Assembly (NCBI GenBank): GCA_963792915.1
Contig: CAWBYD010000003.1
Coordinates: forward strand, 1,116,001-1,180,000
Origin: Solirubrobacter sp963792915
Lineage (GTDB): Bacteria; Actinomycetota; Thermoleophilia; Solirubrobacterales; Solirubrobacteraceae
DNA: 64,000 nt
Direction of reading: 5' to 3'
Each line of letters starts with the position of its first letter. Positions within the stretch are counted from its first letter, which is position 1. The position numbers and the translations under genes are program-made. Below the pieces are notes generated by a model. That model had not been told where the DNA came from and ran no database searches. It was given only the letters and a program-made list of their open reading frames with translations. Shown one piece after another: positions 1 through 9,400 of this stretch.

Positions 1-216
1 GCGGGCACCGGAGGGAAGGCGGACGGCGAGTCCATTGATGATCGGCAGGGTGTCCGCGACCTGGCCGTGGGCGGCGCGGACCGCGGCCCGGCCCTCGGCG
101 AGCGAAACCCCGCTTCGCAGCTGGACGATGTGCGTGGCGTGTTGCGGCGCGGCTTGCGCGGGGCCGGCGAGGATGCCGAACAGCGCAATCAGGGCGGCGA
201 TGAAGGTCCTCTGCAT
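1..216 (-). CDS. Secreted S8 (subtilisin-like) peptidase, N-terminal part only
   Basis: The minus-strand frame starts at ATG 216..214 and runs off the left edge, so only 72 residues are visible. Residues 1 to about 22 (MQRTFIAALIALFGILAGP, then AQA) form a clear Sec signal peptide with a likely cut after AQA. The next segment, with HIVQLRSGVSLAEGRAAV and then GQVADTLPIINGLAVRLP, resembles the inhibitor-I9 propeptide that chaperones subtilases. The catalytic domain would lie outside the window, so the protease call is inferred from the propeptide only. The gene is divergent from the GGDEF/EAL gene, with about 165 bp between them in which I see no clear promoter. Confidence 0.6.
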   Translation of the reverse strand, partial: MQRTFIAALIALFGILAGPAQAAPQHATHIVQLRSGVSLAEGRAAVRAAHGQVADTLPIINGLAVRLPSGAR

Positions 217-381
217 TATGCGCGCCGCATCGGCAGCGTCCGGCGGACACTTGAGGGGCGATTTGCGGTTGGGTCGGAGTGCTGACCAACTCGGGGCGCG
301 AACTTGAGAATCGCAGCCGTTTCTGGACGAACGGTCGAGGAAGGCAGTGCGATGATGTTCGCGTCGTGAAACACAGAGCCG

Positions 382-2961
382 ATGAGCTCCTTGGCTGACG
401 ACGCCCGCCCGCGCGGCAGCGGTCCGCGGCTCCCCCCGATGGCCGGAATCGTCCTCTACGGCGCGGCGCTCGCGGCGCTCGCGATCGCGCTGTTCTTCCT
501 CTTTCTGCACGGCGCTGACCCGCTCACCGACCCGCATCTTCCGTGGTGGGCGATCGCGATCGGCTGGGCGGTCGCGGAGTCATGCGTGGTGCATCTCCAT
601 TTCCGCCGGAGCGCGCATTCGTTCTCGCTGGCGGATTTCCCGTTCATCTTCGGGCTGGCGTTCGCGAGCGGCGACGGATTCCTGCTCGGCGCGCTGCTGG
701 GCGCCGGCGCCGCCTACGCGTTCCGCCGGCTGCCGCTGATCAAGCTGGCCTTCAACCTCGCGCAGCTCGCGCTGGCCGTGTGCGTGGCGTTCGTGATCGT
801 CCGCGCGTTCGTCGAACCCGCGGACACGTTCGAGCCGGGTACGTGGCTCGCGCTGTACGTCGCCGCGCTGGCGACGGGCGCGCTGTCGATCGCCTGCATC
901 GCCGGCGCGATGGTGATCACAGAGGGGGACATGACGCTCGGCACATTGCGTCAGATGTTCGCGATGGACCTCGTGCTCACGGCCGCCAACTCGAGCATCG
1001 CGATCTCGGCTGCGGTCCTCATCTCCACCGATGCGCGTGCCGCGGTCCTGCTGCTCGTCCCGGCGGCGATCGTGTTCGGCCTCTACCGCGCGTACGTCTC
1101 GGAACGCCAACAGCACGAGAAGCTCGAGTTCCTCTACGAATCCAATCGGGCCCTCACGCGCTCGCCCGAGGTCGCGGAGGCGATCGAGGGGGTTCTGGCC
1201 CGCTCGCTCGTGGCGTTCCGCTCAGAGATCGCGGAGGTGATCCTCTTCAGTGGAGACGGCACGCCACTGCGGAGCACCCACGGTCCCGGAAGTGAACGCG
1301 TGACGATGGTCGAGGCCGACCGTGGCGCGGCCGAGGAGCTCGCCGCCCTGATCAACGCGGAGAACCCGGTGGTCTCACTGACGCCGCCCTACGAGCCGGC
1401 CGGGTTGCGAGCACACCTGGAGCAGCGCGGGATCCGGAACGCGATGCTCGCGATGCTGCCCGGCGAGAGTCGGCTGATCGGCATCATCATGCTCGCGAAC
1501 CGCTTCGGCCTCGAGCGCGGGTACGGCGGAGAGGACCTGCGACTGCTCGAAGTGCTCGCCAACAACGCCAGCGTCGCGCTCCAGTACGACCGGCTGGAGC
1601 AGGCCGTAACCAAGTTGCGGGCGCTCCAGGAGGAGCTCCATCATCAGGCTTACCACGACCCGCTCACCGGGTTGCCGAACCGGCTGATGTTCATGGAGCG
1701 ACTGCGCGGCGAGCTCGCGGACGGGACCGGCACGCTCGGGGTGCTGTTCATCGACGTGGACGACTTCAAGATCGTCAACGACACGCTCGGCCACGCCGTC
1801 GGCGACGCGCTGCTCGTCTCCGTCGCAGGCCGGTTGGGAAATTCCGTGCGCCCCCAGGACATCGTCGCCCGGCTGGGCGGCGACGAGTTCGCGGTCATGC
1901 TGCCGGGCGTCGAAGATCCTCTGGCGGAACTCGGCGGTGTGGCCACGCGGGTGCTGCGCGGGTTCGACACGCCGGTGCACGCCGCCGACGCGCTGGTGCC
2001 CGTCCACCTCAGCGTCGGCATCGCCGATAGCGGCCGGACGCGCGACCCCGACGAGCTGATCCGCGAGGCCGACCTGGCCATGTACCAGGCGAAGACATCG
2101 GGTAAGGGCCGCTTCGCGTTCTTCGACCCGCCGATGGCGGCCGCGATGCTGCGCCGCCACGATCTCAAGAAGGAGCTGGCCAAGGCCATCGAGCGCCGGG
2201 AGATCGTGGTCGAGTACCAGCCGATCGTCGACCTCGAGACGGGGCGCATCAGCGCCGGCGAGGCGCTCGTGCGCTGGGAGCATCCCGTGCGCGGCCGGAT
2301 CGCTCCCGCCGAGTTCATCCCGCTGGCGGAGGAGTCCGGCCTGATCCGGGCGATCGGCCGGCACGTGCTGGAGCAGACGTGCCGCCAGGCGCGGCGCTGG
2401 GAGGCCGTAGCCCCGGGTGATCCGCCGCTGCGCCTGCACGTCAACCTCTCCGCGGCCGAGCTGCGCGATCCGGATCTGACCGCCGACGTGCAAGCCGTGC
2501 TGGAGGAGACCGGCGTGCCGCCGGAGCGGCTCGAGCTGGAGATCACGGAGACGGAGCTGCTCGACGACGCCGTCGCGAGCGCCGCCCGCTTCGGCGAGCT
2601 GCGCTCGCTCGGCATCCGCATCGCGCTCGACGACTTCGGCACGGGCTACTCCTCGCTCAGCTACCTCCACTCGCTGCCGCTCGACAGCCTCAAGATTGCG
2701 AAGCCGTTCGTCGACGGGCTCGAGGGCGACGGCCACGACGCGAGCTTCATCGGCGTGATCGTGGAGCTGGCGCGCAAGCTCGGGCTCGACGTGATCGCCG
2801 AGGGCATCGAGACGCCCGCGCAACTCAACGCGCTGCGCGACCTCGGCGTCGAGTTCGGCCAGGGGTTCCTCATCGGCCGCCCCGCCGCCGCCGGGAGCGG
2901 ACGCTTCCGCCGGCAGATGCCCGCCGAGTTCAGTGTCCGCCAGGACGCACGGCGCACCTAG
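382..2961 (+). CDS. Membrane-anchored GAF-GGDEF-EAL cyclic-di-GMP protein
   Basis: This 859-residue protein makes and/or degrades the second messenger c-di-GMP at the inner face of the membrane. Residues about 20-235 hold several hydrophobic segments (a MASE-like sensor), about 245-395 a GAF-like domain (SPEVAEAIEGVLARSL onward), about 425-580 the GGDEF cyclase and about 605-845 the EAL phosphodiesterase. The cyclase motif GGDEF (499-503) is intact, and RPQD ends five residues before it, so the product-inhibition I-site is present. The phosphodiesterase keeps EAL (627-629), ELEITETELL, DDFGTG (750-755) and AEGIET; the usual LKID reads LKIA. Both activities therefore look possible. It stands alone between divergent and convergent neighbours. 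The ATG has no obvious Shine-Dalgarno, so the exact start is less certain than the gene. Confidence 0.93.
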   Translation: MSSLADDARPRGSGPRLPPMAGIVLYGAALAALAIALFFLFLHGADPLTDPHLPWWAIAIGWAVAESCVVHLHFRRSAHSFSLADFPFIFGLAFASGDGFLLGALLGAGAAYAFRRLPLIKLAFNLAQLALAVCVAFVIVRAFVEPADTFEPGTWLALYVAALATGALSIACIAGAMVITEGDMTLGTLRQMFAMDLVLTAANSSIAISAAVLISTDARAAVLLLVPAAIVFGLYRAYVSERQQHEKLEFLYESNRALTRSPEVAEAIEGVLARSLVAFRSEIAEVILFSGDGTPLRSTHGPGSERVTMVEADRGAAEELAALINAENPVVSLTPPYEPAGLRAHLEQRGIRNAMLAMLPGESRLIGIIMLANRFGLERGYGGEDLRLLEVLANNASVALQYDRLEQAVTKLRALQEELHHQAYHDPLTGLPNRLMFMERLRGELADGTGTLGVLFIDVDDFKIVNDTLGHAVGDALLVSVAGRLGNSVRPQDIVARLGGDEFAVMLPGVEDPLAELGGVATRVLRGFDTPVHAADALVPVHLSVGIADSGRTRDPDELIREADLAMYQAKTSGKGRFAFFDPPMAAAMLRRHDLKKELAKAIERREIVVEYQPIVDLETGRISAGEALVRWEHPVRGRIAPAEFIPLAEESGLIRAIGRHVLEQTCRQARRWEAVAPGDPPLRLHVNLSAAELRDPDLTADVQAVLEETGVPPERLELEITETELLDDAVASAARFGELRSLGIRIALDDFGTGYSSLSYLHSLPLDSLKIAKPFVDGLEGDGHDASFIGVIVELARKLGLDVIAEGIETPAQLNALRDLGVEFGQGFLIGRPAAAGSGRFRRQMPAEFSVRQDARRT

Positions 2962-3011
2962 CCAGCGCAGACCTTGTCCGGAGACGCGCATCGTCCGCGC
3001 GTCCGAGGAAG

Positions 3012-3863
3012 CTACGACCGGCCTTCTCCGTCGAGCGGACGTCCCGCTGTCTCCTGGTACGCGGCGCGCCGCGCGTGATCGAAGTCCTGCGCGATCCGGT
3101 CGCTCGCGAACACGCGGTGGACGAGGCGCCTAGGGCCGCGCGGCAGTGCGAGATCCAGCACGCTGAGCGGCCGCAGGGACCTTGGCACGTAGACCTCGGC
3201 CCGGCGGTCGCGCAGGCCCTCGACGATCGCGTCCGCGATCTGCTTCGTATCGAGCTTCTTCATGCCGCGCGCCGCGTGCATGCCCGAACCGAGGCGGGTA
3301 TCGGCGAGGTTCGGCAAGACAGTGGTGACCGTGACGCCCGTGCCCTCGAGCTCGCAACGCACGGCCTCGCTCAAGCCGACGACCGCGTGCTTGGTGGCGA
3401 CGTAGGTCGCCTCGCCCGGCAGCGACGCCAGCCGCCCGGCCGCCGAGGCGAGGTTGACGACGTGCCCGTCGCCGCGTGCGAGCATGCGCGGCAGGGCGAT
3501 CTTCATGCCGAGGATCACGCCGTGGACGTTGATGTCGAACTGCCGGCGCGCGACTTCGTCGGGCTCGTCGAGGAACGGCCCGATCGGCATGATCCCCGCG
3601 TTGTTGATCAAGGCGTCCAACGGCCCCTGTGCCTGCTCGGCCGCGTCGATGAAGGCAGTGAACGACGCGCGGTCGCTGACGTCGAGGCCGAGACCGACGG
3701 CGCCGAGCCGCGCGGCCGTCATCTCGACGGCGTCGACGTCGATGTCGCCCAGCGTGACGAGCGCGCCCTCGCGGCGCAGACGCTCGGCGGTCGCGGCGCC
3801 GATCCCGCGCGCGCCGCCGGTGATGGCGACATGCAGTCCGTTGAGACGGACAGGCGTGGTCAT
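3012..3863 (-). CDS. Short-chain dehydrogenase/reductase (SDR)
   Basis: Classical SDR of 283 residues. It has the NAD(P)-binding TGGARGIG near the N terminus, the LINNAG motif, a catalytic Ser in NLASAAGR and the YVATK active-site pair. A C-terminal extension of about 60 basic residues follows the core. Start ATG 3863..3861 overlaps the stop of the HMG-CoA reductase gene by one base (TGATG), so the two are probably translationally coupled. A longer upstream frame was rejected because it reads through the reductase gene. The substrate is unknown; pairing with HMG-CoA reductase suggests an alcohol, ketone or terpenoid precursor, which is inference only. Confidence 0.88.
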   Translation of the reverse strand: MTTPVRLNGLHVAITGGARGIGAATAERLRREGALVTLGDIDVDAVEMTAARLGAVGLGLDVSDRASFTAFIDAAEQAQGPLDALINNAGIMPIGPFLDEPDEVARRQFDINVHGVILGMKIALPRMLARGDGHVVNLASAAGRLASLPGEATYVATKHAVVGLSEAVRCELEGTGVTVTTVLPNLADTRLGSGMHAARGMKKLDTKQIADAIVEGLRDRRAEVYVPRSLRPLSVLDLALPRGPRRLVHRVFASDRIAQDFDHARRAAYQETAGRPLDGEGRS

Positions 3864-5020
3864 CACGCCACCGTCCGTTCGCGAGGGCGCTTGTTGTGCC
3901 GGTGCGCCTCGATGAAGCGCCCGTTGGCGAGCGCGGCGGCGATCGCGATCTCGCCGCCGACGAGCGTGGCCGCGACGATCTCGGCGAACTTGCGCGCCCC
4001 GCCGTCCCCGGCACACTCGAGGAGGGCGAGGCATTCGCGCTGCGTCGGCAGGCCGGTTCCGCCCCCGACCGTGCCGACCACGAGGTTCGGCACGCGCGCG
4101 AACACGTACAGGTCGTCATCACCCGCGAGTTCGACGTCGGCGAACCCGATGCTGGCGTTGACCACCTGCGCGACATCCTGGCCGCAGGCGATGAAGATGG
4201 CGGCCAGCCCGTTGGCGAAGTGCGCGTTCATCCCGAGCGCACCCGCCTGCATGGCGCCCTGCCGGGCCACCGTGACGAAGTCGACCATCTCGCGCGCAGA
4301 GACGCCGAGGTAGGTCTGGACGACTGCCGCGGGCAGCGTGAAGTCGACGACGACCTCCTTGCCGTAGGATCGCATGAGGTTGATCGCCGCGGGCTTCTTG
4401 TCGCTCGAGTAGTTGCACCGCAGGTAGAAGCGCTCGCAGCGCGTCAGCTCGACGGCGCGGCGGCAGGCCGCATCGACGGCGATGTTGACCATGTTCATGC
4501 CCATCGCGTCGCCCGTGGTGAACACGAAGCGGGCGAACACGCGACGCCCGAAGACGCGCGTGTCCAAGTCAACGAGACGACCATGCGCGGTCGTCTCCTC
4601 GGCGACGCGCTTGAGCTCCGGCAGGTGGTCGTGCAGCCACTGCGCGAAGGCGATCGCCTCGCTCGCCTTCGCGAGCACGAAGCAGGGTGTGATGTCGAGC
4701 GAGTCCGAGACGACGTAGGTGTTTGCACCACCGGCCTCGGTGATCGCCCGCATCCCGTACTGGTAGGTCGAGACGAGCGTTCCCTCCGTCGTCGCGAATG
4801 GGACGTAGTACGAGCCCTGCGCGTGCTCGCCGTTGACCCGGATCGGGCCCGCGACGCCGAGCGGCACGTGCGTCGCCCCTACGAGGTTCTCGATGTTGCC
4901 TCGCACCTGCTCGGACGCGAACGCCTGGTCAGCCGCCGCTTCGAGCGCATGCCCGGTGTTGTGCGCAAGCCACGCTCGCCGCGTCTGCGGGTTCGCTCCG
5001 AGGATTTGCAGCACAGGCAT
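3863..5020 (-). CDS. Hydroxymethylglutaryl-CoA reductase, class I type
   Basis: The 385-residue product matches the catalytic core of HMG-CoA reductase, which makes mevalonate from HMG-CoA with two NAD(P)H. Visible motifs are ENLVG with VPLGVAGP (44-59), the TTEGTLVS loop with catalytic Glu79, DAMGMNMV (171-178), DKKPAAIN with catalytic Lys208/209, GQD with Asp282, GTVGGGTGLPTQ (316-327) and a C-terminal His region EAHRHNK (371-377). DAMGMNM is the class I (biosynthetic) form rather than the class II DAMGAN form. There is no membrane anchor, as is usual in prokaryotes. It heads a two-gene unit with the SDR. No other mevalonate-pathway gene is in the window, so its metabolic role here is open. 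Confidence 0.93.
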   Translation of the reverse strand: MPVLQILGANPQTRRAWLAHNTGHALEAAADQAFASEQVRGNIENLVGATHVPLGVAGPIRVNGEHAQGSYYVPFATTEGTLVSTYQYGMRAITEAGGANTYVVSDSLDITPCFVLAKASEAIAFAQWLHDHLPELKRVAEETTAHGRLVDLDTRVFGRRVFARFVFTTGDAMGMNMVNIAVDAACRRAVELTRCERFYLRCNYSSDKKPAAINLMRSYGKEVVVDFTLPAAVVQTYLGVSAREMVDFVTVARQGAMQAGALGMNAHFANGLAAIFIACGQDVAQVVNASIGFADVELAGDDDLYVFARVPNLVVGTVGGGTGLPTQRECLALLECAGDGGARKFAEIVAATLVGGEIAIAAALANGRFIEAHRHNKRPRERTVA

Positions 5021-5245
5021 ACCGATCGTTCTTCATGCGGCGCCTCAGCCGATACGGTCGCGCCACGCAGTGAGCATCTGTACCGCCTGACCGTGCCGGC
5101 GCACATCGCGTCGAACCCGCACCGCGACGGTGAGAACTACCAACGCGGTGCGGAAGCGCTGCGCTGCGACGGCGCGGGGCGCGAAGTGCGGAATTGTGGT
5201 AGGGCTTTCTGCCGAACCCGCTGTCCGAACTTGCAGCCGGGTGTA

Positions 5246-5704
5246 CTACGCGGCCGGTGCCCGCGGCGTCGGAACGGCACCGAGCTGCTGGAGCATCCCG
5301 AGCGTGTCCCAGTAACGCCAGCTCTCGACGATCTTGTCGCCGTCGAAGCGATCGATCTGCACGCCGCCGATGGAGATGCGCCGGCGTGTTGGCGCAAGCC
5401 CGGGCAGCGCGCCCATCTGGGTTCCGCTCACGGTGCAACGGCTGATGACGACGTCCCCGTCCTCGCGTTGGTCCTCGAGGGCGAGCACCAGATCCGGAAA
5501 TGCCGTCCGGTACAGGATGGCCGCAGCGCGCATCAGCTGCGGTCCCCGCCGGTCGGCCGCGAACGGGTTCTGCGGATCGTGGTCGACGAAGTCGGGGGCG
5601 AGGATCTCGTCAAACGCGTCGAAGCTGCCGGTCGCGAACGCCTCGAGCACGCTTTGCGACGCCTCACGGCGGGTTCGCACGGTGCTCCTCTCGCGAGACG
5701 TCAT
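5246..5704 (-). CDS. SnoaL-like / ester-cyclase family protein (NTF2 fold)
   Basis: The 152-residue protein resembles the SnoaL-like polyketide-cyclase/ester-cyclase family: an N-terminal helix (VLEAFATGSFDAFDEILAP), then DFVDHDPQNP, a central FPDLVLALEDQREDGDVV strand pair and the family-typical DGDKIVESWRYWDTLGMLQQL near the end. Most members have no proven reaction. The start overlaps the stop of the upstream HAD gene by four bases (ATGA), making it the last gene of the trehalose operon. A role in trehalose metabolism is not evident and it may simply be co-transcribed. Confidence 0.8.
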   Translation of the reverse strand: MTSRERSTVRTRREASQSVLEAFATGSFDAFDEILAPDFVDHDPQNPFAADRRGPQLMRAAAILYRTAFPDLVLALEDQREDGDVVISRCTVSGTQMGALPGLAPTRRRISIGGVQIDRFDGDKIVESWRYWDTLGMLQQLGAVPTPRAPAA

Positions 5705-6498
5705 TGCTCATGGCTGAGGCTGGGTCGAAGCGCGAGCCGGCCCTGCGCGAGTGTGTCGAGCGCGACGTCGTCGAGCGTGCTGACGACCAGGTCGGCCCCC
5801 GCCGCCGCCAACGGCTCGGCGTCGTCGTCGCGCGCAACCGCGAGCGCCGCCATGCCGCCCGCCCGCGCGGCCTGGATCCCCGCGACGGCGTCCTCCACGA
5901 CGAAGCATGCCTGCACGGGGACGCCGAGCTCATGGCCGGCCGTCGTGAAGATCTCCGGGTCCGGCTTGCCGCGGGCGAAGTCGCGGCCCGAGATGTCCAC
6001 GTCGAAGGCTTCCTGCAGGGTGCCTCGCCCGCGCGCGTCATAGGCGAGCCCCTGCTCCTCGGCGAATGCGTTGAGACGGATCTGGCGCAGCATCAGACCC
6101 GTGTTCCTCGACGAGGATGCGGCCGCCAGGCGAAGCCCGAGGTCGGAGACGGCGAGCACGAAACGCAGGGCGTCCGCGAACGCCGTGAACTCTCCTCGGG
6201 CGATCAGCGCCAGCACCATCTGCTGCTTGCGGTCGGCATAGGTTTGCGCCCTGCGCTCGGCGTCGGGCACGTCGAAGTAGTCGAGCGCCGCTCGAGCCCC
6301 GTTCAGACGCGGCTTGCCGGCGACGACCGCGTGGTACACGCCGGAAGTGAAGCGCTCCGGTGCGTAGCTGGTGCTCGAGCGGATGTCGCTCCAGCCGGTC
6401 TGCATCAGCTCCTCGAGCGTGTCGCGCCACGCACGCTCGTGCGGCGAGTCGACGAGAACACCGTCGACGTCGAAGATCGCGCCGAGAAAGCCGCTCAT
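5701..6498 (-). CDS. HAD-family beta-phosphoglucomutase-like phosphatase/mutase
   Basis: The 265-residue HAD hydrolase has motif I FDVDGVLVDS (nucleophile Asp10, acid/base Asp12), motif II as AAASSS, motif III GKPDPEIF and motif IV EDAVAGIQAARAGGM, with the small helical cap of beta-phosphoglucomutases between motifs I and II. The expected reaction is beta-glucose-1-phosphate to glucose-6-phosphate. It follows the OtsB-GH65 gene with a 4-base overlap. An inverting GH65 trehalose phosphorylase releases beta-glucose-1-phosphate, so this enzyme would channel that product into glycolysis. A broad sugar-phosphatase role is the alternative. Confidence 0.87.
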   Translation of the reverse strand: MSGFLGAIFDVDGVLVDSPHERAWRDTLEELMQTGWSDIRSSTSYAPERFTSGVYHAVVAGKPRLNGARAALDYFDVPDAERRAQTYADRKQQMVLALIARGEFTAFADALRFVLAVSDLGLRLAAASSSRNTGLMLRQIRLNAFAEEQGLAYDARGRGTLQEAFDVDISGRDFARGKPDPEIFTTAGHELGVPVQACFVVEDAVAGIQAARAGGMAALAVARDDDAEPLAAAGADLVVSTLDDVALDTLAQGRLALRPSLSHEQ

Positions 6499-9400
6499 GA
6501 CGCCCTGCGACCCGGTTGTCTCACGGTGAACGTCCAGTCGTCGCCTGCGCCCAGCTCGCGGACATCATCGCCGACGCCGACCCTCACCGGGAGGCTGGAG
6601 CCGTCGCTGAGCGCCTCGACCGTGAGCGCCGTTCCGTCGATCCTGACGGTGATCGGCGTGCCGCGGAACTGCATCGGCAAGGACAGGCCGTCGAGGCGCT
6701 CGAGCATGCGCGGCTCGAAGAACAACACGCCGTCGCGGATCTCGGCGCCGAGGTAGATCCTCTGGATGAGGTCGAGCGTTCCAGCCATCACCCCGGTGTG
6801 AATGCCTTCGGCCGTGGTGCCCCCCTGGATGTCGTCGACGTCGCTGCCCAGCGCGACAAGAAAGCGCTCCCACGAGCTCTCGGGGTCGATGCCTGCGAGC
6901 ACACCGGCGTAGACGATCAGGCTCAGGGTCGACCCGTGCGAGCAGCGTCGATCGTAGTACTCGATCGTCCTGCGGGCCGTATCGTCCGACAACTCGTAGC
7001 CGAGCTGCCGGAAGAGTCGCTGGAGCTCGGCGTCGCGGAACAAATAGAACAGCATCGCGGTGTCGGCCTGCTTGGAAAGCTTGTAGCGATTGGGATCGCG
7101 CCCTTCAGCCCGCAGGATCCGATCGAGCCGCTGAACGTTGCCGTGCTGGGCTCGGAGCGCATCCCAGTCGAGCTCTTCCAGGTCCTCGTAGCCCTCGAAC
7201 TGGCTGATCACGCCGTCCGCGTGGAACGGCACGAACATGCGGCGGCTCATGTCCTGCCACGTCCGGATTTCCTCGTCGGTGAGGCCGATCCTCGCCGCGA
7301 GCGCGTCGCGGCGACTGGCCGGCAGCAGCTCCAGCACCTTCTGCGCGGTGTCGCAGATCCAGGCCGCCATGACGTTCGTGTATGCGTTGTTGCGCAGACC
7401 GCCCTCGGCAGCACCTGGGTACTTCTCGTGGAACTCGTCCGGGCCCATGACGCCGTGGATCTCCCAGCGCCCGCGCTGCGGGTCGAAGTGCGCGATCGAA
7501 GCCCAAAAGCGCGCGATCTCGAGCATCATCTCGGCGCCGCAGTCGCGCAGGAAGTCGTAGTCGTGGGTCGCCTGGTGGTAGTGCCAGGTGGCATAGAAGA
7601 TCGCCGCGCCGACGTGACGCTGGTTGCGGCTGAGGTCTGGATCCCAGAGTCCCGACAGCGGGTTGAGGTGGATGGTCGGCGTCTGCTCGTCTCCGTCGCT
7701 GCCGCTCTGCCAGGGGTACATGGCCCCCCGGTAGCCGAGCTGGCTCGCCGCGTGCCGGGCCTCGGCGATCCGCCGGTAGCGATACAGGAGCAGCCCGCGA
7801 GCGATCTGCGGCAGCCGGAAGTTGAGGAACGGGTAGACGAACAGCTCGTCCCAGAACACGTGTCCGCGATACGCCTCGCCGTTGAGGCCGCGGGCCAGTA
7901 CGCCGGCGTCGTGGTGGGCGGTCTGGCGCGAGCACACCTGAAGGAGGTGCGCGGCGTGGAAGCGCAGCAGGAACTGGACGCGCTGCTCGTCGGGAAGCTG
8001 CGGGTCGCAGACGTCCCAGAGCTCCTCCCACGCCCTCGCCTGGCCGTCGAGCGCCTCGTCAAAGGTGCGATACCGGGTGGCGCTCTTGATCGCTGCCTCC
8101 AGCGGTTCGCTGATGCCGCGGTCGCGCGAGCTGTACACGGCAACGAGCTTTTCGACGCGCACGGTCTCTCGCTCCTGCAGCTCGAGCGACAGCACCTGCT
8201 GGATGTAGTCCTCGGTCTGGTAGGTGCTGCGAGCGACGGCCAGCTGCTCGTCGCCGCGGTACACGCGCGTACGGGCCGCCTCGGCGATCTCGATCCGCGA
8301 CTGGCGGGTGCGCGCCTTCAGCGCGATCACGTCGCGGCCGCCGATCCGCGGGCCCTGCGGGTCGAGGTGACGGCCTTCGAGCTGCCGGTAGCGCGCCACG
8401 CCTTGGTTGACGACACGACCGTCGAGTGCCGACACGATCTCGGCGCTGCCCGACCAGTTCTCGGGCGTCAGATCCCAGGCGATCGCGGCCTGGTGCATCC
8501 GGTGCATGCTCACGAAGCGGCGGCTTCGCAGGCTGGTTTCGCGGCCGCGCCGATCACGGAAGCGCAGCTCACGCACCACCACCGCGCTACGGAAATCGTA
8601 CGCATGCCGGTACGAGAGCAGTTCCACGTCGGCGAGCTGGATCGGCTCATCGTCGCCGATGCGCAGCTTGAGCGCGAGCCAGTTCGGAAGGTTGACCAGA
8701 TCCTCGTTCGGCACCGGGTGGACGCCCATCATGGTCGTGCGCCGGTTGTAGATGCCATGCGCATAGGTGCCCGGATAGTGCGTGCCGTCCGCGTCCTCCC
8801 ACTCCGCGCAGCCACGCGTGCAGAAATAGCCGTTGCCCGTCGACGTGAGCGCCTCCCGCAGGCCTTCCTGCGAGCGATCGAAGCCGTCGTACTCGAGCAG
8901 GAAGTCGCGTGACGTGACCTCGCGCGCGAGGCGGCGCAGGAATTGCCCGACCTCGTCCGGGGACCGCAGGGCGAACGCGGCGGCGGTGCTCCTTCTCCCG
9001 ACCTCGGGGTCGTCCGGATCTCCGACGAAGATCCCGACGCCGCGCGACGCCAGAGCCTCGAACGCGTCCTCGTCGGTGATGTCGTCGCCCATATAGAGCG
9101 GGACCACGTCATCGCCGTCGAGGCCCAGTGCCTCGAGCAGGTGGAGCACCGCCTTGCCCTTGTCCCAGTCGATCGCGGGCTGGATCTCGTAGACCATCTT
9201 GCCGGGCGTGACCTTCAGCTCGCCGGCGTGGTCCGCAAGCAGAGCATCGACGACCTCGGCGATCCTCACTCGCTCGAGTTCCGCGACATGCCGGTAGTGG
9301 AGCGCGACGGAGCTGCGCTTGCGCTCGATGACCGCGCCCTCGATCGCGCCGCTCTCCTCGCGGACGCGCGCCGCGACGCGCTCGACCAACTCGTCGAACG

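Noticed and set aside
1375..2991. 538-codon minus-strand frame opposite the GGDEF/EAL gene
   Set aside because: Low-complexity Arg/Val/Glu shadow; the plus strand has the GGDEF and EAL signatures.
3896..6043. Long open frame (about 715 codons) on the plus strand opposite HMG-CoA reductase, SnoaL-like and HAD genes
   Set aside because: It is an antisense shadow: Arg/Asp/Val-rich text with no domain, covering three genes with clear motifs on the other strand.
6516..8912. About 798-codon plus-strand frame opposite the OtsB-GH65 gene
   Set aside because: Mirror frame created by high-GC codon bias; the minus strand has unambiguous catalytic motifs.
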